A stretch of 64,000 nt of DNA from Bacteroidales bacterium (lineage in GTDB: Bacteria > Bacteroidota > Bacteroidia > Bacteroidales > P3), in assembly GCA_017449525.1 (NCBI GenBank), contig JAFTFL010000016.1, positions 62,001-126,000 on the forward strand, read 5' to 3'. The notes under the pieces are model-generated. The model was not told where the DNA came from and did not search any database. It saw only the letters and a program-made list of their open reading frames with translations. Position numbers and translations under genes: made by a program. Every line of letters begins with the position of its first letter. The first letter of the stretch is position 1. This document shows positions 9,096-18,568 of this stretch, piece after piece.

Positions 9096-11111
9096 ATGAA
9101 GTTTCCCATCGCAATCAAGCCGAGTCCCTATTCCAATCTCATTGCCACACTTTGCAACCTCCTTTTGGTCTATGTCGTATACATGGTGTGCCGTATTGCC
9201 TACGTGTGGGAGAACTGGGATCTATTCCATGAGGGTTGGCATGCCTTGTCCACGAGCGAACTGCTACGAGGCGGCTTACGTTTCGACACCTCTGCCATCG
9301 TCTACACAAACGCCATCTACATCCTGCTGATGCTACTACCCTTGCACATCAAGGAGCGCAACTGGTGGCATTCGATGACCAAGACCTTATTTATCATCGT
9401 CAACAGCATAGGCCTGACGGCCAACCTCATTGACGCTGTCTATTCACGATATACGGGTAGACGCACCACATTCAGTTTCTTCAGCGAGTTCAGCCATGAA
9501 GACAATCTCGGTGGCATTGTGGGCGCTGAACTTGCAAACCACTGGTACTTGCTGCTGCTTGGTTTACTATTGGTAGCAGCACTCATTCTGTGCTACACCA
9601 AGCCCTCAGGCCGCATGTCCAACGACCGACTCGGCCTCTACTATGCGGCGCAGAGCCTATCTCTTTGCATTGCCATCCCCCTTTGCATCTGCGGAATGCG
9701 CGGTGGTGCCACGAAGGCCATTCGCCCCATCACGCTCAGCAATGCCAACCAGTACGTCAATCAGCCCGCCGAAGCTGCCATCGTGCTCAACACCCCCTTC
9801 TCGATCATCCGTACTATCGGGAAAACATCCTTTGCCTCTCCTTCATATTTTTCTAAGGGACAGATGAACGCTTTGTACACTCCTGTACACTGCGCATCAT
9901 CCGACCGCCCATTCAAGCATCGAAACGTAGTTATTCTCATCGTTGAAAGTTTCGGACGAGAATACATCGGCGCGTACAACCGCCACCTCGAAAACGGTCA
10001 ATACAAAGGCTACACCCCGTTCATCGATTCGCTCATTGCGCAGTCGCTCACCTTCACCCACACCTTCGCCAATGGACGCAAGAGCATAGATGGCATGCCC
10101 TCCATCCTCTCCTCCATTCCAATGTTTGTCGAACCGTTTTTCCTCACCCCCTACTCACTTAATAACGTAGGTGGCCTTGCCCACGAACTGAGCAAACAGG
10201 GCTACAACTCTGCCTTCTTCCACGGAGCCGAAAACGGCTCAATGGGCTTCCAAGCATTCGCCCGTGCCACAGGCTTTGATGCTTACTACGGGAGAACCGA
10301 GTATAATGCCGCCTCACGATTTGATGGAGACAAGGACTTCGACGGCACTTGGGCTATTTGGGATGAACCATTTCTGCAGTTCTACGCCTTGAAGATGACC
10401 GAACTGCAGCAGCCCTTCATTACAGCTGTATTTACCGCCAGCTCGCACCATCCCTATGTCGTACCCCAAGAGTATCAATCGCAATTTCCAGAAGAGGGCA
10501 TAGCCATCCATAAGTGCATCCGCTACACCGACCAAGCCCTTCGCAAATTCTTTGCTACAGCCTCCCAACAGCCATGGTACGACAGCACCATTTTCGTCCT
10601 CACGAGCGACCACACCAACCTTAGCGACCACGACGAATTTCGCACCTCCATCGGAGTCTACGCCGCTCCAATCCTGTTCTTCGACCCTTCGGGACAGTTG
10701 CCAAGAGGCTGCTACGAAGGAGTAGCACAGCAGATTGACATCATGCCAACCCTACTAAACCTTCTCGGACACAACCACGGCTATGTAGCATTTGGCAAAG
10801 ACCTTCTGGACAGCAATACCTCGCCCCACTGGGCCGTCAACTACAACAATGGCATCTACCAATGGGTGCAAGACTCACTCCTGCTCCAGTATGATGGTCA
10901 AACCACCCTGAGTCTCTACAACTACGAAGCCGACCCTTTGCTCAGACACAACCTACTCCATAGTTCCGCTCACACAACCCAACTCCACGATATGGAGCAA
11001 CAGCTCAAAGCTGTCATCCAATCATACATGGAACGCATGACCAGCAACCAGTTACTCTATGACACGGCAACAGACAGCACAGCCTGTTGCAAAACAACGC
11101 ACAAAGAGTAA
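9096..11111 (+). CDS. LTA-synthase-family membrane sulfatase/phosphotransferase
   Basis: A 671-aa inner-membrane enzyme with about five N-terminal transmembrane segments (to about residue 210) and a large periplasmic alkaline-phosphatase-fold domain. Metal and active-site motifs include 'ILIVESFGREYIG', 'FANGRKSIDGMPS' (nucleophile region, apparently Ser rather than the Thr of Gram-positive LtaS), 'SSHHPY' and 'LTSDHTN'. Gram-negative members transfer phosphoglycerol or phosphoethanolamine to glycans or lipids, or act as hydrolases; the substrate here cannot be told. It stands between the TPR gene and a DHH gene and appears to be transcribed alone or with the TPR gene. Confidence 0.85.
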   Translation: MKFPIAIKPSPYSNLIATLCNLLLVYVVYMVCRIAYVWENWDLFHEGWHALSTSELLRGGLRFDTSAIVYTNAIYILLMLLPLHIKERNWWHSMTKTLFIIVNSIGLTANLIDAVYSRYTGRRTTFSFFSEFSHEDNLGGIVGAELANHWYLLLLGLLLVAALILCYTKPSGRMSNDRLGLYYAAQSLSLCIAIPLCICGMRGGATKAIRPITLSNANQYVNQPAEAAIVLNTPFSIIRTIGKTSFASPSYFSKGQMNALYTPVHCASSDRPFKHRNVVILIVESFGREYIGAYNRHLENGQYKGYTPFIDSLIAQSLTFTHTFANGRKSIDGMPSILSSIPMFVEPFFLTPYSLNNVGGLAHELSKQGYNSAFFHGAENGSMGFQAFARATGFDAYYGRTEYNAASRFDGDKDFDGTWAIWDEPFLQFYALKMTELQQPFITAVFTASSHHPYVVPQEYQSQFPEEGIAIHKCIRYTDQALRKFFATASQQPWYDSTIFVLTSDHTNLSDHDEFRTSIGVYAAPILFFDPSGQLPRGCYEGVAQQIDIMPTLLNLLGHNHGYVAFGKDLLDSNTSPHWAVNYNNGIYQWVQDSLLLQYDGQTTLSLYNYEADPLLRHNLLHSSAHTTQLHDMEQQLKAVIQSYMERMTSNQLLYDTATDSTACCKTTHKE

Positions 11112-11165
11112 CAAACCTGTTGATAACAATCTAATCCACTACAAGTAAAGCACAAGGAAAAATTG

Positions 11166-11173
11166 TACTTTTG
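11166..11173 (+). promoter_or_regulatory. Putative -7 promoter box for the DHH gene operon
   Basis: TACTTTTG followed by CA is a match to TAnnTTTG and lies 25 bp before the ATG at 11198, implying a very short leader. This also argues against the alternative TTG start at 11171. The -33 region is not well conserved. Confidence 0.55.
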
Positions 11174-11197
11174 CAAGCACTACGTACAAGGTGGACG

Positions 11198-12247
11198 ATG
11201 GCCATACGGTTTGATAATAAAGATATTGAGGAGTTACGCAGTGCGATCGCTCGTGCCAACGACATAGCCTTGATATCACACGCCCTGCCAGACGGCGACG
11301 CGGTGGGCTCCATGTTAGGATTGTATGGAGCACTGGCCAACATCTACGCGTCCAACGCCAAGAACGTTCATCTCGTACTACCTAACAGACCTCCATCTAC
11401 ATTTCAGTACCTCACAGGCTTCACCTCGGCAGTGAATGCCGACGACCAACTTGATGTTTGCTCCGCAGTTTTGGAGCAGACAGACTTGATTATTTGCTTA
11501 GACTTCAACGTTCCTTCACGCGTAGGACAACTGGAGAATGTCCTCAACTCCTCGATGGCACCCAAAATTCTCATCGACCACCATCACTCGCCAGCTGAGA
11601 ATTTCTTCTGCCTCGTTTTTTCTTATCCAGACATATCGTCCACGTCCGAGCTCGTTTACTGGCTATGTCTGGCCGCATGGGGTACTGCATCGTTCAACTG
11701 CTCGAACGCTCAGTGTCTTTACACAGGCATGGTTACAGACACAGGCTCTTTTGCTTATTCGTGCGAACAGTCCTCCCTCTACGAGGCGGTGGCTGGACTC
11801 ATGCATTTCAATCCTGGGGGAGCTACCATTCACAACCACATATTCAACAACTATTCGGTAGCGCGCATGCGCTTCTTAGGGTACTGTATCAGCGAGCGAC
11901 TGCAGGTGTTCGAATCAATTGGCGTAGCCATAATTACCGTCTCACAGCAGGACATGCAGCATTTTGGTGTTGGGACTGTCGACCTGGAAGGCGTGGTCAA
12001 TTACACCCTAATGATGCAGCCCATCACCGTGGGGGCGTTGATAAAGGAAACCGAACGTGGTGATTTGCGACTGTCGCTTCGTTCCAAAAATGATTTTGAT
12101 GTCAACACTTTCGCCCGCACTCACTTTGGCGGAGGTGGTCATACCAAAGCAGCAGGAGCTACCCTCCAAGGCGACATCCAGTCGGCCGCAGAACGTGTCA
12201 TCAGCCTGCTGTGCGAGGCTGTTACGAAATTCAACCAGCAACAATGA
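11198..12247 (+). CDS. DHH/DHHA1 phosphoesterase, NrnA-like
   Basis: The 349-aa product belongs to the DHH family of Mn-dependent phosphoesterases such as NrnA, which degrade short oligoribonucleotides, pApA and PAP in the cytosol. Visible motifs are 'SHALPDGDAVGS' (motif I), 'ILIDHHHSP' (the DHH motif), an aspartate-containing 'MVTDTGSFAYS', and the C-terminal DHHA1 glycine motif 'FGGGGHTKAAG'. The length is typical. ATG 11198 is preferred because a promoter-like box sits just upstream. The stop codon overlaps the next start by 4 nt (ATGA), so the two are co-translated. Exact substrate is inferred. Confidence 0.9.
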   Translation: MAIRFDNKDIEELRSAIARANDIALISHALPDGDAVGSMLGLYGALANIYASNAKNVHLVLPNRPPSTFQYLTGFTSAVNADDQLDVCSAVLEQTDLIICLDFNVPSRVGQLENVLNSSMAPKILIDHHHSPAENFFCLVFSYPDISSTSELVYWLCLAAWGTASFNCSNAQCLYTGMVTDTGSFAYSCEQSSLYEAVAGLMHFNPGGATIHNHIFNNYSVARMRFLGYCISERLQVFESIGVAIITVSQQDMQHFGVGTVDLEGVVNYTLMMQPITVGALIKETERGDLRLSLRSKNDFDVNTFARTHFGGGGHTKAAGATLQGDIQSAAERVISLLCEAVTKFNQQQ

Positions 12248-12759
12248 GACTTTCGCACTACACCTTATTATATATAGTCGCCACTCTTTGGCTCGCTGTT
12301 GGCTGCGACAACACCCCCATTATTGAAACGCAGAAGCAGGCTGCCCCCAATTATAAAGAGAATATCATCAACGCCAACCGCGTCGTATCCGAAGCGGAGC
12401 ACACCCAAATAGAGGGCTACATATCGCGTCGTGGATGGGCTATGACCCACCTCCCCGACGGGGCCTCGTTCGACGAATACCAGCGTGGAGCGGGCAATCC
12501 CCTCTCCGATGAGGACACTGCTGTACTGCAATACAGCATCGAAACCCTCACAGGGCAAACCATCTATTCCCATCGCTCCGACACCATTATCGTAGGGCAC
12601 CATCAGCCCAACTTGGGCATTGACCAAACCATCAAACATCTGCGCCGAGGCTCAAAGGCACGGATTATCCTGCCTTCGTCGCTCGCCTACGGCATGGTGG
12701 GCGATGGTGACCGAGTGCCTGCCATGACCGTCTTAGTGTATGACATGCTGGTACAATAA
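12244..12759 (+). CDS. FKBP-like lipoprotein (small)
   Basis: A 171-aa predicted lipoprotein (lipobox LAVGC, Cys21) with a C-terminal FKBP-type fold, recognised by the closing segment 'LPSSLAYGMVGDGDRVPA' followed by 'MTVLVYDMLV'. The central part ('DTAVLQYSIETLTGQTIY') matches the first FKBP strands, but aromatic active-site residues are few, so it may be a non-catalytic chaperone rather than an active prolyl isomerase. Its start overlaps the DHH gene stop by 4 nt. It is the first of three FKBP-like lipoproteins in 4.2 kb. Confidence 0.78.
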   Translation: MRLSHYTLLYIVATLWLAVGCDNTPIIETQKQAAPNYKENIINANRVVSEAEHTQIEGYISRRGWAMTHLPDGASFDEYQRGAGNPLSDEDTAVLQYSIETLTGQTIYSHRSDTIIVGHHQPNLGIDQTIKHLRRGSKARIILPSSLAYGMVGDGDRVPAMTVLVYDMLVQ

Positions 12760-12814
12760 TAGCTTGATAGCACAAAATCAAAGCATATACAAAACACAAA
12801 ACACATTTAAGCAC

Positions 12815-13729
12815 ATGAAACCTCAGATAAAGAACCTGCTCCTGGTAGCCCTGTCCGCAACGGTTGTGGTAGCTTGCTCCCCCAAAAGCGACATTGAAGG
12901 CTTCGACAAAAGCGAAAGTGGCTTGCACTACAAGTTCGACGTCAGCAATCCTAACAATCCGCAAGTGCAGATGGATGACGCCTTAGTATGCGAACTCACC
13001 CTGTGGTTAGAGAACGACACCCTGTTTAGCAACACGGGAGATCCCCAGCGATTGATGTCGGCACAAGAGGGTTTGTTCTACGGCTCTGTAGAGGAAGGTC
13101 TGCTGATGATGCACACGGGCGACGACGCCACGTTTGCCATTGAAGCCGACTCCATTGCCAAATATCATGACATGCCTCAGTGCTACGTCGCTGGACAAGG
13201 ACAGAAACTGTACTACCACATCAAGCTCCACGACATAGTAACGGCCGACAGCATCGCCCATGCTGAATCCATGTTTATCAACGACATGGAGACCCGTCGC
13301 CAACAGGAGCCAGCCCTTCTTGCTCAGTATCTCGAACAGAACAACATCAAAGCCACCCCCAACGACGATGGGCTCTACGTCATCATTCGCAAGCAAGGCA
13401 AGGGCACAAAGGCTACAATAGGTTCCCAAGTAACCTTCAACTATACGGGCAGTTTGATTGACGGCACCGTATTCGACTCCAACATGGAGGAGAAAGCTCG
13501 CGAAGCAGGCATCTACAACGCCTCCTCGCAGTACAGTCCTCAAACCGTTGAACTTGGAGCAACCTCCCTCATGCAGGGACTCCGCATGGGGCTCGAAGGA
13601 CTGTCCGAAGGCGCACAGGCCACTCTCATCATCCCCTCGGCATTGGGCTACAAGTCGGAGTGGAGAGGCAATATTATCAAGCCCTACAGCACCCTGGTCT
13701 TTGACATCAACGTGCTGAAAGTGCAGTAA
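12815..13729 (+). CDS. FKBP-type peptidyl-prolyl isomerase lipoprotein
   Basis: A 304-aa predicted lipoprotein (Cys21 in 'VVVACSPKS'). The N-terminal half looks like a degenerate FKBP-like module ('LVCELTLWLENDTLF') and the C-terminal half is a clear FKBP domain: 'GSQVTFNYTGSLIDGTVFDS', 'MQGLRMGLEGLSEGAQATLI' and 'IPSALGYKSEWRGN'. It would act on proline bonds of periplasmic or outer-membrane proteins. The start at 12815 follows 55 bp after the previous gene; the upstream GTG/TTG-type extension has no signal peptide. Confidence 0.87.
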   Translation: MKPQIKNLLLVALSATVVVACSPKSDIEGFDKSESGLHYKFDVSNPNNPQVQMDDALVCELTLWLENDTLFSNTGDPQRLMSAQEGLFYGSVEEGLLMMHTGDDATFAIEADSIAKYHDMPQCYVAGQGQKLYYHIKLHDIVTADSIAHAESMFINDMETRRQQEPALLAQYLEQNNIKATPNDDGLYVIIRKQGKGTKATIGSQVTFNYTGSLIDGTVFDSNMEEKAREAGIYNASSQYSPQTVELGATSLMQGLRMGLEGLSEGAQATLIIPSALGYKSEWRGNIIKPYSTLVFDINVLKVQ

Positions 13730-13801
13730 AGTACACCAACGGCCCAAGCAAAAACACCCACGACTTAAATTATTAAACAATCCATATTCAACACCACAAC
13801 T

Positions 13802-14371
13802 ATGCTGAACATTGTTCTTTTTGGAGCACCTGGTGCAGGTAAAGGCACCCAAAGCGACCTCTTGGTAGCCAAGTATCACTTGAACCACATATCTACGGGC
13901 GACCTGCTCCGCAAAGAAATCGCTGAACAAACCGAACTTGGCAAGCGCATCAAAAGCATTATGGACGCTGGGGAGCTGGTCAGCGACGATATTGTAGTCG
14001 AGATGATTGACAAGGCCATCGAGGCCGACACTCAAGGCATCCTCTTCGATGGATTCCCGCGCAACGTGGCTCAAGCCGAGACGCTCGACACCCTGCTCTC
14101 TAAGCATGGACGCAAACTAACCTGCATGGTAAGCCTTGACGTTCCTCGCGAGGAACTCATCCGTCGCATGCTGGAACGCGCCAAAGTGTCCGGACGCAGC
14201 GATGACAACGAAGAGACCATCAAGAACCGCCTCAAGGAATACGAAGCCAAAACCCTGCCCGTAGCTGCCTACTACGAAGCAAAAGGCCTCCACATCAAGG
14301 TCAACGGCATGGGCGACATACAAACAATCTCACAAGACATCATCAGCCGCATCGAGGCTTTGCAGCAATAG
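13802..14371 (+). CDS. adk: Adenylate kinase
   Basis: Adk interconverts AMP + ATP and 2 ADP. The 189-aa product has the P-loop 'GAPGAGKGTQ', the AMP-binding 'STGDLLRKEI' and 'DGFPRNVAQAE', and the arginine-containing 'RSDDNEETIKNRL'. It is the short type without the long zinc LID insert. It is followed 18 bp later by obg, a common Bacteroidetes neighbour, and is flanked by FKBP lipoproteins. Confidence 0.97.
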   Translation: MLNIVLFGAPGAGKGTQSDLLVAKYHLNHISTGDLLRKEIAEQTELGKRIKSIMDAGELVSDDIVVEMIDKAIEADTQGILFDGFPRNVAQAETLDTLLSKHGRKLTCMVSLDVPREELIRRMLERAKVSGRSDDNEETIKNRLKEYEAKTLPVAAYYEAKGLHIKVNGMGDIQTISQDIISRIEALQQ

Positions 14372-14389
14372 CACTGCATCTTAGCAAGC

Positions 14390-15388
14390 ATGACAAGTAA
14401 CTTCGTAGACTACGTCAAAATCTTCGTACGCTCTGGCAAAGGAGGCGCAGGCTCTGCGCATCTGCTCCGAGTGAAGTACAACGCCAAAGCAGGACCCGAT
14501 GGGGGCGACGGCGGACGTGGTGGCCATGTCATCCTGAAGGGCAACGCCCAGATGTGGACACTCCTTCACCTCAAATACACCAAGCACGTCTTTGCCGAGA
14601 ATGGGCAACATGGGGGACAGAACCTATGCACTGGGCGCGAAGGGGAAGATAAGGTTATCGAAGTGCCCTTGGGATGCGTGTGCAAAGATGCCGAAACTGG
14701 CGAGCAGTTGTGCGAAATCACCGAAGATGGGCAGACTGCCATCATCGCTCAAGGAGGTATGGGCGGACTGGGCAACGACCATTTTAAGTCGCCTACCAAC
14801 CAGACACCGCGCTACGCTCAACCGGGAGGCCCTGCCGTAGAGCGTTGGGTCATCATCGAGCTAAAGGTATTGGCCGATGTGGGCTTGGTGGGTTTCCCCA
14901 ATGCGGGCAAATCCACCCTGCTCTCCGTCATGTCTGCAGCACGGCCGCAAATAGCCGACTATCCTTTTACAACGCTGGTGCCAAACCTCGGCATCGTGCG
15001 CTACTACGATGACAAATCGTTCTGCATCGCTGATATACCGGGCATCATAGAGGGCGCTGCCGAGGGCAAAGGCTTAGGGCTGCGGTTTCTCCGTCATATT
15101 GAACGCAACTCCATCCTGCTGTTCATGGTATCCTGCGAAGACCTGGATGTCAAGAAAGAGTATAGGGTGTTGCTCTCCGAACTGAAGAAGTACAACCCCG
15201 AGCTGCTTGACAAGAAACGCATCCTTGCCGTAACAAAATGCGACATGCTCGACGACGACATGCTGAAACAACTAAAGAAGAACCTACCACGCAACCCGCC
15301 AACCGTCATGATAAGCGCAGTGAGTGGCTATAACATGTCCAAGCTCAAAGACATGATAGTAGAAGCACTGGAGGAGGCCAATGAGTAG
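14390..15388 (+). CDS. obg: GTPase Obg/CgtA (short form)
   Basis: Obg is an essential ribosome-associated GTPase involved in 50S assembly and stress response. The 332-aa product begins with the glycine-rich Obg fold (about 1-158, e.g. '[13 protein letters not shown]') followed by the G domain: G1 'GFPNAGKST', G2 'YPFTTLVPN', G3 '[16 protein letters not shown]', G4 'TKCD'. It stops right after the G domain, so the C-terminal OCT extension found in many homologues is absent. It lies 18 bp after adk. Confidence 0.96.
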   Translation: MTSNFVDYVKIFVRSGKGGAGSAHLLRVKYNAKAGPDGGDGGRGGHVILKGNAQMWTLLHLKYTKHVFAENGQHGGQNLCTGREGEDKVIEVPLGCVCKDAETGEQLCEITEDGQTAIIAQGGMGGLGNDHFKSPTNQTPRYAQPGGPAVERWVIIELKVLADVGLVGFPNAGKSTLLSVMSAARPQIADYPFTTLVPNLGIVRYYDDKSFCIADIPGIIEGAAEGKGLGLRFLRHIERNSILLFMVSCEDLDVKKEYRVLLSELKKYNPELLDKKRILAVTKCDMLDDDMLKQLKKNLPRNPPTVMISAVSGYNMSKLKDMIVEALEEANE

Positions 15389-15496
15389 GACAACAGAAAG
15401 TCTGCAGTGGCATCCCCCTATTGCATCAGCATCAGCACGGAGATACACGTGCCAGCGAGCAAACAGTAAAATGCAACATTAAACAATCTCATACAC

Positions 15497-16378
15497 ATGA
15501 ACAAAACACTTCGAAATGCCACACTTATGGTGGCAGCCGTTTCGCTGCTGGCAGCATGCAACAGTGGAAGCGACGTTCAGAGCAAACTGAAAAAAGATGG
15601 TTACACTCAGGTGAAGACCGCCATCTACAGCAAAGTTATCCAAGCCAACCCCAACGGACGCGTTCCACAACGTGGCGACATCATCAGTGGTGAGATGCAG
15701 GTGCGCTACATGTCGCCCGACATTGATACCATCATTGGCGACAACAACGGCCATCCCACCGTGCTGCTCGTGGCCGACTCCAGCCGCAACAGCATCGACC
15801 CGACGGGCTGCATCTTCGGCACCCACGAAGGTGAGAAGGTTATCTTTGCCATCCCCGCCGACAGCGTCTCGGCCGTTATCGGCAGCGAGCAGATGCCTTC
15901 ATTCTATAAGGCTGGCAACGGCGGCGCCTTCTACTATGAGTTTAATATTATGAACGTGGAGACTGAGGCCGAGTTCGGTGAACGCTACCGCCTGCAGGAT
16001 TCTGCCGCACTGAAGAACTTCATTCAGCAGAACAACATCACCGAGAAACCGTCCAGCACTGGCTTGTACCGCATTGTGCGTACGGCTGGCAACGGCACTG
16101 TCAAGGTGGCCAAAGGCAAGACCGTTTCGGTACACTACACTGGTCGCCTGCTTTCGGGCGAGGTGTTTGACAGCAGCGAAGGACGTGAGCCCATCAGCAT
16201 CGAGGCTGGTGCAGGCCAGGTGATAGAGGGCTGGGAAGAAGGCCTGATGGGGCTGACTGCAGGCACCAAGGCTACGCTCATCATCCCCTACCAGATCGGC
16301 TACGGCGAGAGTGGTCGCGGACCAATACCTCCCTTCAGCACGATGGTGTTCGATGTAGAGGTGGTCGATGTCAAATAG
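15497..16378 (+). CDS. FKBP-type peptidyl-prolyl isomerase lipoprotein
   Basis: A 293-aa predicted lipoprotein (lipobox LLAAC, Cys21). As in the second FKBP gene, a less conserved N-terminal module precedes a canonical C-terminal FKBP domain with 'GKTVSVHYTGRLLSGEVFDS', 'QVIEGWEEGLMGLTAGTKAT', 'IPYQIGYGESGRGPIPP' and 'STMVFDVEVVDV'. Active-site positions (Y, F-D, the V-I-x-x-W segment) are retained, so isomerase activity is likely. A strong terminator follows. Confidence 0.92.
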   Translation: MNKTLRNATLMVAAVSLLAACNSGSDVQSKLKKDGYTQVKTAIYSKVIQANPNGRVPQRGDIISGEMQVRYMSPDIDTIIGDNNGHPTVLLVADSSRNSIDPTGCIFGTHEGEKVIFAIPADSVSAVIGSEQMPSFYKAGNGGAFYYEFNIMNVETEAEFGERYRLQDSAALKNFIQQNNITEKPSSTGLYRIVRTAGNGTVKVAKGKTVSVHYTGRLLSGEVFDSSEGREPISIEAGAGQVIEGWEEGLMGLTAGTKATLIIPYQIGYGESGRGPIPPFSTMVFDVEVVDVK

Positions 16379-16410
16379 TACAGCACGGCACATCTGAAAC
16401 ATAAAGCTCA

Positions 16411-16449
16411 ACAAAGAGGGACGAGCAGCCGCTTGTCCCTCTTTGTTTT
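16411..16449 (+). terminator. Intrinsic terminator after the third FKBP gene
   Basis: A perfect 12-bp stem (ACAAAGAGGGAC at 16411-16422 and its complement at 16435-16446) with a 12-nt loop is followed by TTTG. It closes the transcript of the FKBP/adk/obg region before the dihydrouridine synthase gene. Confidence 0.85.
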
Positions 16450-16478
16450 GTAGGACCTCCACCCCTAACGACGACCAC

Positions 16479-17480
16479 ATGATGCCCTGCTACCAACCGC
16501 CTGTCCCTACGGCCAGCTCAGCCGCACCCCTCTTAGTCCTCGCCCCGATGCAGGGTCTCACGGAACTGCTGTTCCGCAAGACCTATGAGGAATGCTTCCC
16601 CCACCTGTTCGACTATGCCGTGAGCCCATTCCTGTCGCTCACCCACAACAGGCCCAAAGAGGTGCTGAAGAACTACGTGGATGTGGACGTAGCAGCCAAT
16701 GAAGGCGCTATGCCTTTGGAGCCTCAGCTTTTGGGCAAGGAGGCCGACGAGTTTGCCGCGCTGGCCAACGTGCTCTACGAGACGGGCTACCCCTTGGTCA
16801 ACTGGAACATAGGATGTCCTGTCCGGCAGGTGGCCGCCAAACATCGCGGTTCGGGCATTCTGCCCTACCCCGACGAGGTGGCCCAATTCCTCGCGCAGGT
16901 GGTACCGCAACTGCGCGGCCAACTCTCGGTCAAGATGCGGCTGGGCTACCATTCCCCCACTGAAATACAGGCACTCATCCCCATTCTGAACCATTTTCCC
17001 CTACAGAGCGTGTGCATCCATCCCCGTATCGGGAAGCAGTTGTACGGGGGCAGCGTCGACTTAGATGCGCTGAGCGGGGTGTTGCACCGTTTCGTCCACC
17101 GCATCATCTACAGCGGCGACATTTTTGCGCCAGAAGACTACGACGCCTTGCGTCGCCGCTTCCCCACCATTCAAGAGTTCATGCTGGGGCGCGGAGTCCT
17201 GATGCGCCCCACGCTCCCCCTCGAAATACGTCGCCTCGAGCAGCACGAGCCTCCGCTGCCTGCCGCTGAGCGACGAGCCCTTTCCGTCCGCTTCATCCAC
17301 CGGCTCATCGAAGCCATCGAGACGCAAATCACCTCGGAACATGCGCGCATGCGCAAATTAAAGGAGTACTGGAACCTACTCTCCGTTTCGGTTGTGGACG
17401 AGGCCACTATGCGCCGCGCTGCGCTGCGGCAACCCGACTACGCCTCTACCCTGTCGGTTATCCTCAGCCAAATGGCGTAG
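16479..17480 (+). CDS. tRNA-dihydrouridine synthase
   Basis: The 333-aa product is a flavin enzyme that reduces uridine to dihydrouridine in tRNA D-loops. The TIM-barrel N-terminal half shows 'VLAPMQGLTELLFR' (FMN binding), 'NWNIGCPVRQVAAKHRGSG' with the catalytic Cys, 'VKMRLGYHSP' and 'VCIHPRIGKQLYGG', followed by a helical C-terminal domain. Which uridines it modifies (DusA, B or C class) is not clear. ATG 16479 is chosen over an upstream TTG at 16443 that lies in the terminator. Its 3' end overlaps the convergent PAP2 gene by 43 bp. Confidence 0.93.
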   Translation: MMPCYQPPVPTASSAAPLLVLAPMQGLTELLFRKTYEECFPHLFDYAVSPFLSLTHNRPKEVLKNYVDVDVAANEGAMPLEPQLLGKEADEFAALANVLYETGYPLVNWNIGCPVRQVAAKHRGSGILPYPDEVAQFLAQVVPQLRGQLSVKMRLGYHSPTEIQALIPILNHFPLQSVCIHPRIGKQLYGGSVDLDALSGVLHRFVHRIIYSGDIFAPEDYDALRRRFPTIQEFMLGRGVLMRPTLPLEIRRLEQHEPPLPAAERRALSVRFIHRLIEAIETQITSEHARMRKLKEYWNLLSVSVVDEATMRRAALRQPDYASTLSVILSQMA

Positions 17481-18034
17481 CACAACGCGCCGACGGCCAC
17501 CCCCAGCAGTGCGCCCCCGATCACATCGCCCGGGTAGTGCTTGCCCAGATAGACTCGGCTGTAGCACACCACGCCGCACCACAGCCAAGCCAAGACCGCA
17601 TAGAGCCGCGTGTGGTTCACATGGAATTTCAGTCGGTATCGGCGCAGTACCAGCGAGGTCAGCAGTACGACGGCAGTGGCATTGGCCGCGTGCGACGACA
17701 CAAATCCGTAGGCACCCCCACAGCGCGTGCGAAACATGTGCACCCCTTCGAGTGTATGACACGGACGGGGGCGGCAGAACACCTCCTTGAAACACCATAC
17801 TGACAACCGGTCGGCCAGCAGAAAGCATAGTGCCACCGCTATCGGGTAGACCCACCAGCCGCGCCGCAGGCTCCGCGCCCTGCAGTCCCACATCACCATG
17901 CCCCCCATCGCCAGCACAACCACTATCCAAGACCAGTGCTGGCTGGCCACCCACAGTGGCCAGTCGAGCCACGGTGCATGGTGCGCATTCACCACGCGGA
18001 ACAACCATTCATCTGCCTGCAGAACGCCTTGCAT
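17438..18034 (-). CDS. PAP2-family membrane phosphatase
   Basis: A 198-aa inner-membrane PAP2 (type 2 phosphatidic acid phosphatase) protein with five or six transmembrane helices. The tripartite active site is visible: 'KEVFCRPRP' (motif 1, K-x6-RP), 'SSHAAN' (motif 2, with Ser in place of the usual Pro in PSGH) and 'SRVYLGKHYPGD' (motif 3). Homologues dephosphorylate undecaprenyl pyrophosphate or phosphatidylglycerophosphate; which applies here is not determined. It is transcribed leftward just after cvpA and ends inside the dus gene. Confidence 0.9.
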   Translation of the reverse strand: MQGVLQADEWLFRVVNAHHAPWLDWPLWVASQHWSWIVVVLAMGGMVMWDCRARSLRRGWWVYPIAVALCFLLADRLSVWCFKEVFCRPRPCHTLEGVHMFRTRCGGAYGFVSSHAANATAVVLLTSLVLRRYRLKFHVNHTRLYAVLAWLWCGVVCYSRVYLGKHYPGDVIGGALLGVAVGALCYAIWLRITDRVEA

Positions 18035-18046
18035 GAATCGCTTCCG

Positions 18047-18568
18047 CTAATGGTTCGTCTTGCTCGGTCGCACCACCCCTGTAGCGCGCACATGGGCCAC
18101 ATAGGCCTTCAGCGAAACCGTGAGTTTAGTACCCACACGCATCACCGGCTTGTAGAACAGCGACTGCTGTTTCACATGTGGTTGCAACACCGCTTCGCGG
18201 CTGTCAATGATAGTCAGATAGGACAGTAGCACCCCAACGATGCAGACACACTTCAGCATGCCCACCACGGCACCCAACAGGTTGTTCAAGAACCCCACCT
18301 TCACCAGTTTTACCAGTCCCTGCACACATTTGCCGAGGAAAAAAGAGAGCAGCACCACTGCCACAAACGTAATAAAGAATGCAATGAGAATGGAGCTCTC
18401 CCCTTTGATGCCAATCCATTCGGCCACCAACTTGGAGAACCGGAATGCAGCCCATGTGCCACACACAATGCCTGCAAGCGAAGCCACCTCGAAGATAATA
18501 CCCCTCCTGTACCCTTTCCATATGAGGTAAACCATCGGGACAGCGATAAACAAGTCCAAAATATTCAT
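18047..18568 (-). CDS. CvpA-family membrane protein
   Basis: A 173-aa inner-membrane protein with four predicted helices and the CvpA start pattern 'ILDLFIAVPMVYLIWKGYRRG' shortened here by the family to about 170 residues. 'LNNLLGAVVGMLKCVCIVGV' is the conserved second half. CvpA is linked to colicin V production and to envelope stress or bile tolerance in other bacteria, with unknown biochemistry. It precedes the PAP2 gene by 12 bp on the same strand, so the two are probably one operon. Confidence 0.88.
   Translation of the reverse strand: MNILDLFIAVPMVYLIWKGYRRGIIFEVASLAGIVCGTWAAFRFSKLVAEWIGIKGESSILIAFFITFVAVVLLSFFLGKCVQGLVKLVKVGFLNNLLGAVVGMLKCVCIVGVLLSYLTIIDSREAVLQPHVKQQSLFYKPVMRVGTKLTVSLKAYVAHVRATGVVRPSKTNH

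Noticed and set aside
13007-14107. 366-aa minus-strand frame over the FKBP and adk genes
   Set aside because: It covers two well-supported genes on the other strand and resembles an antisense shadow.
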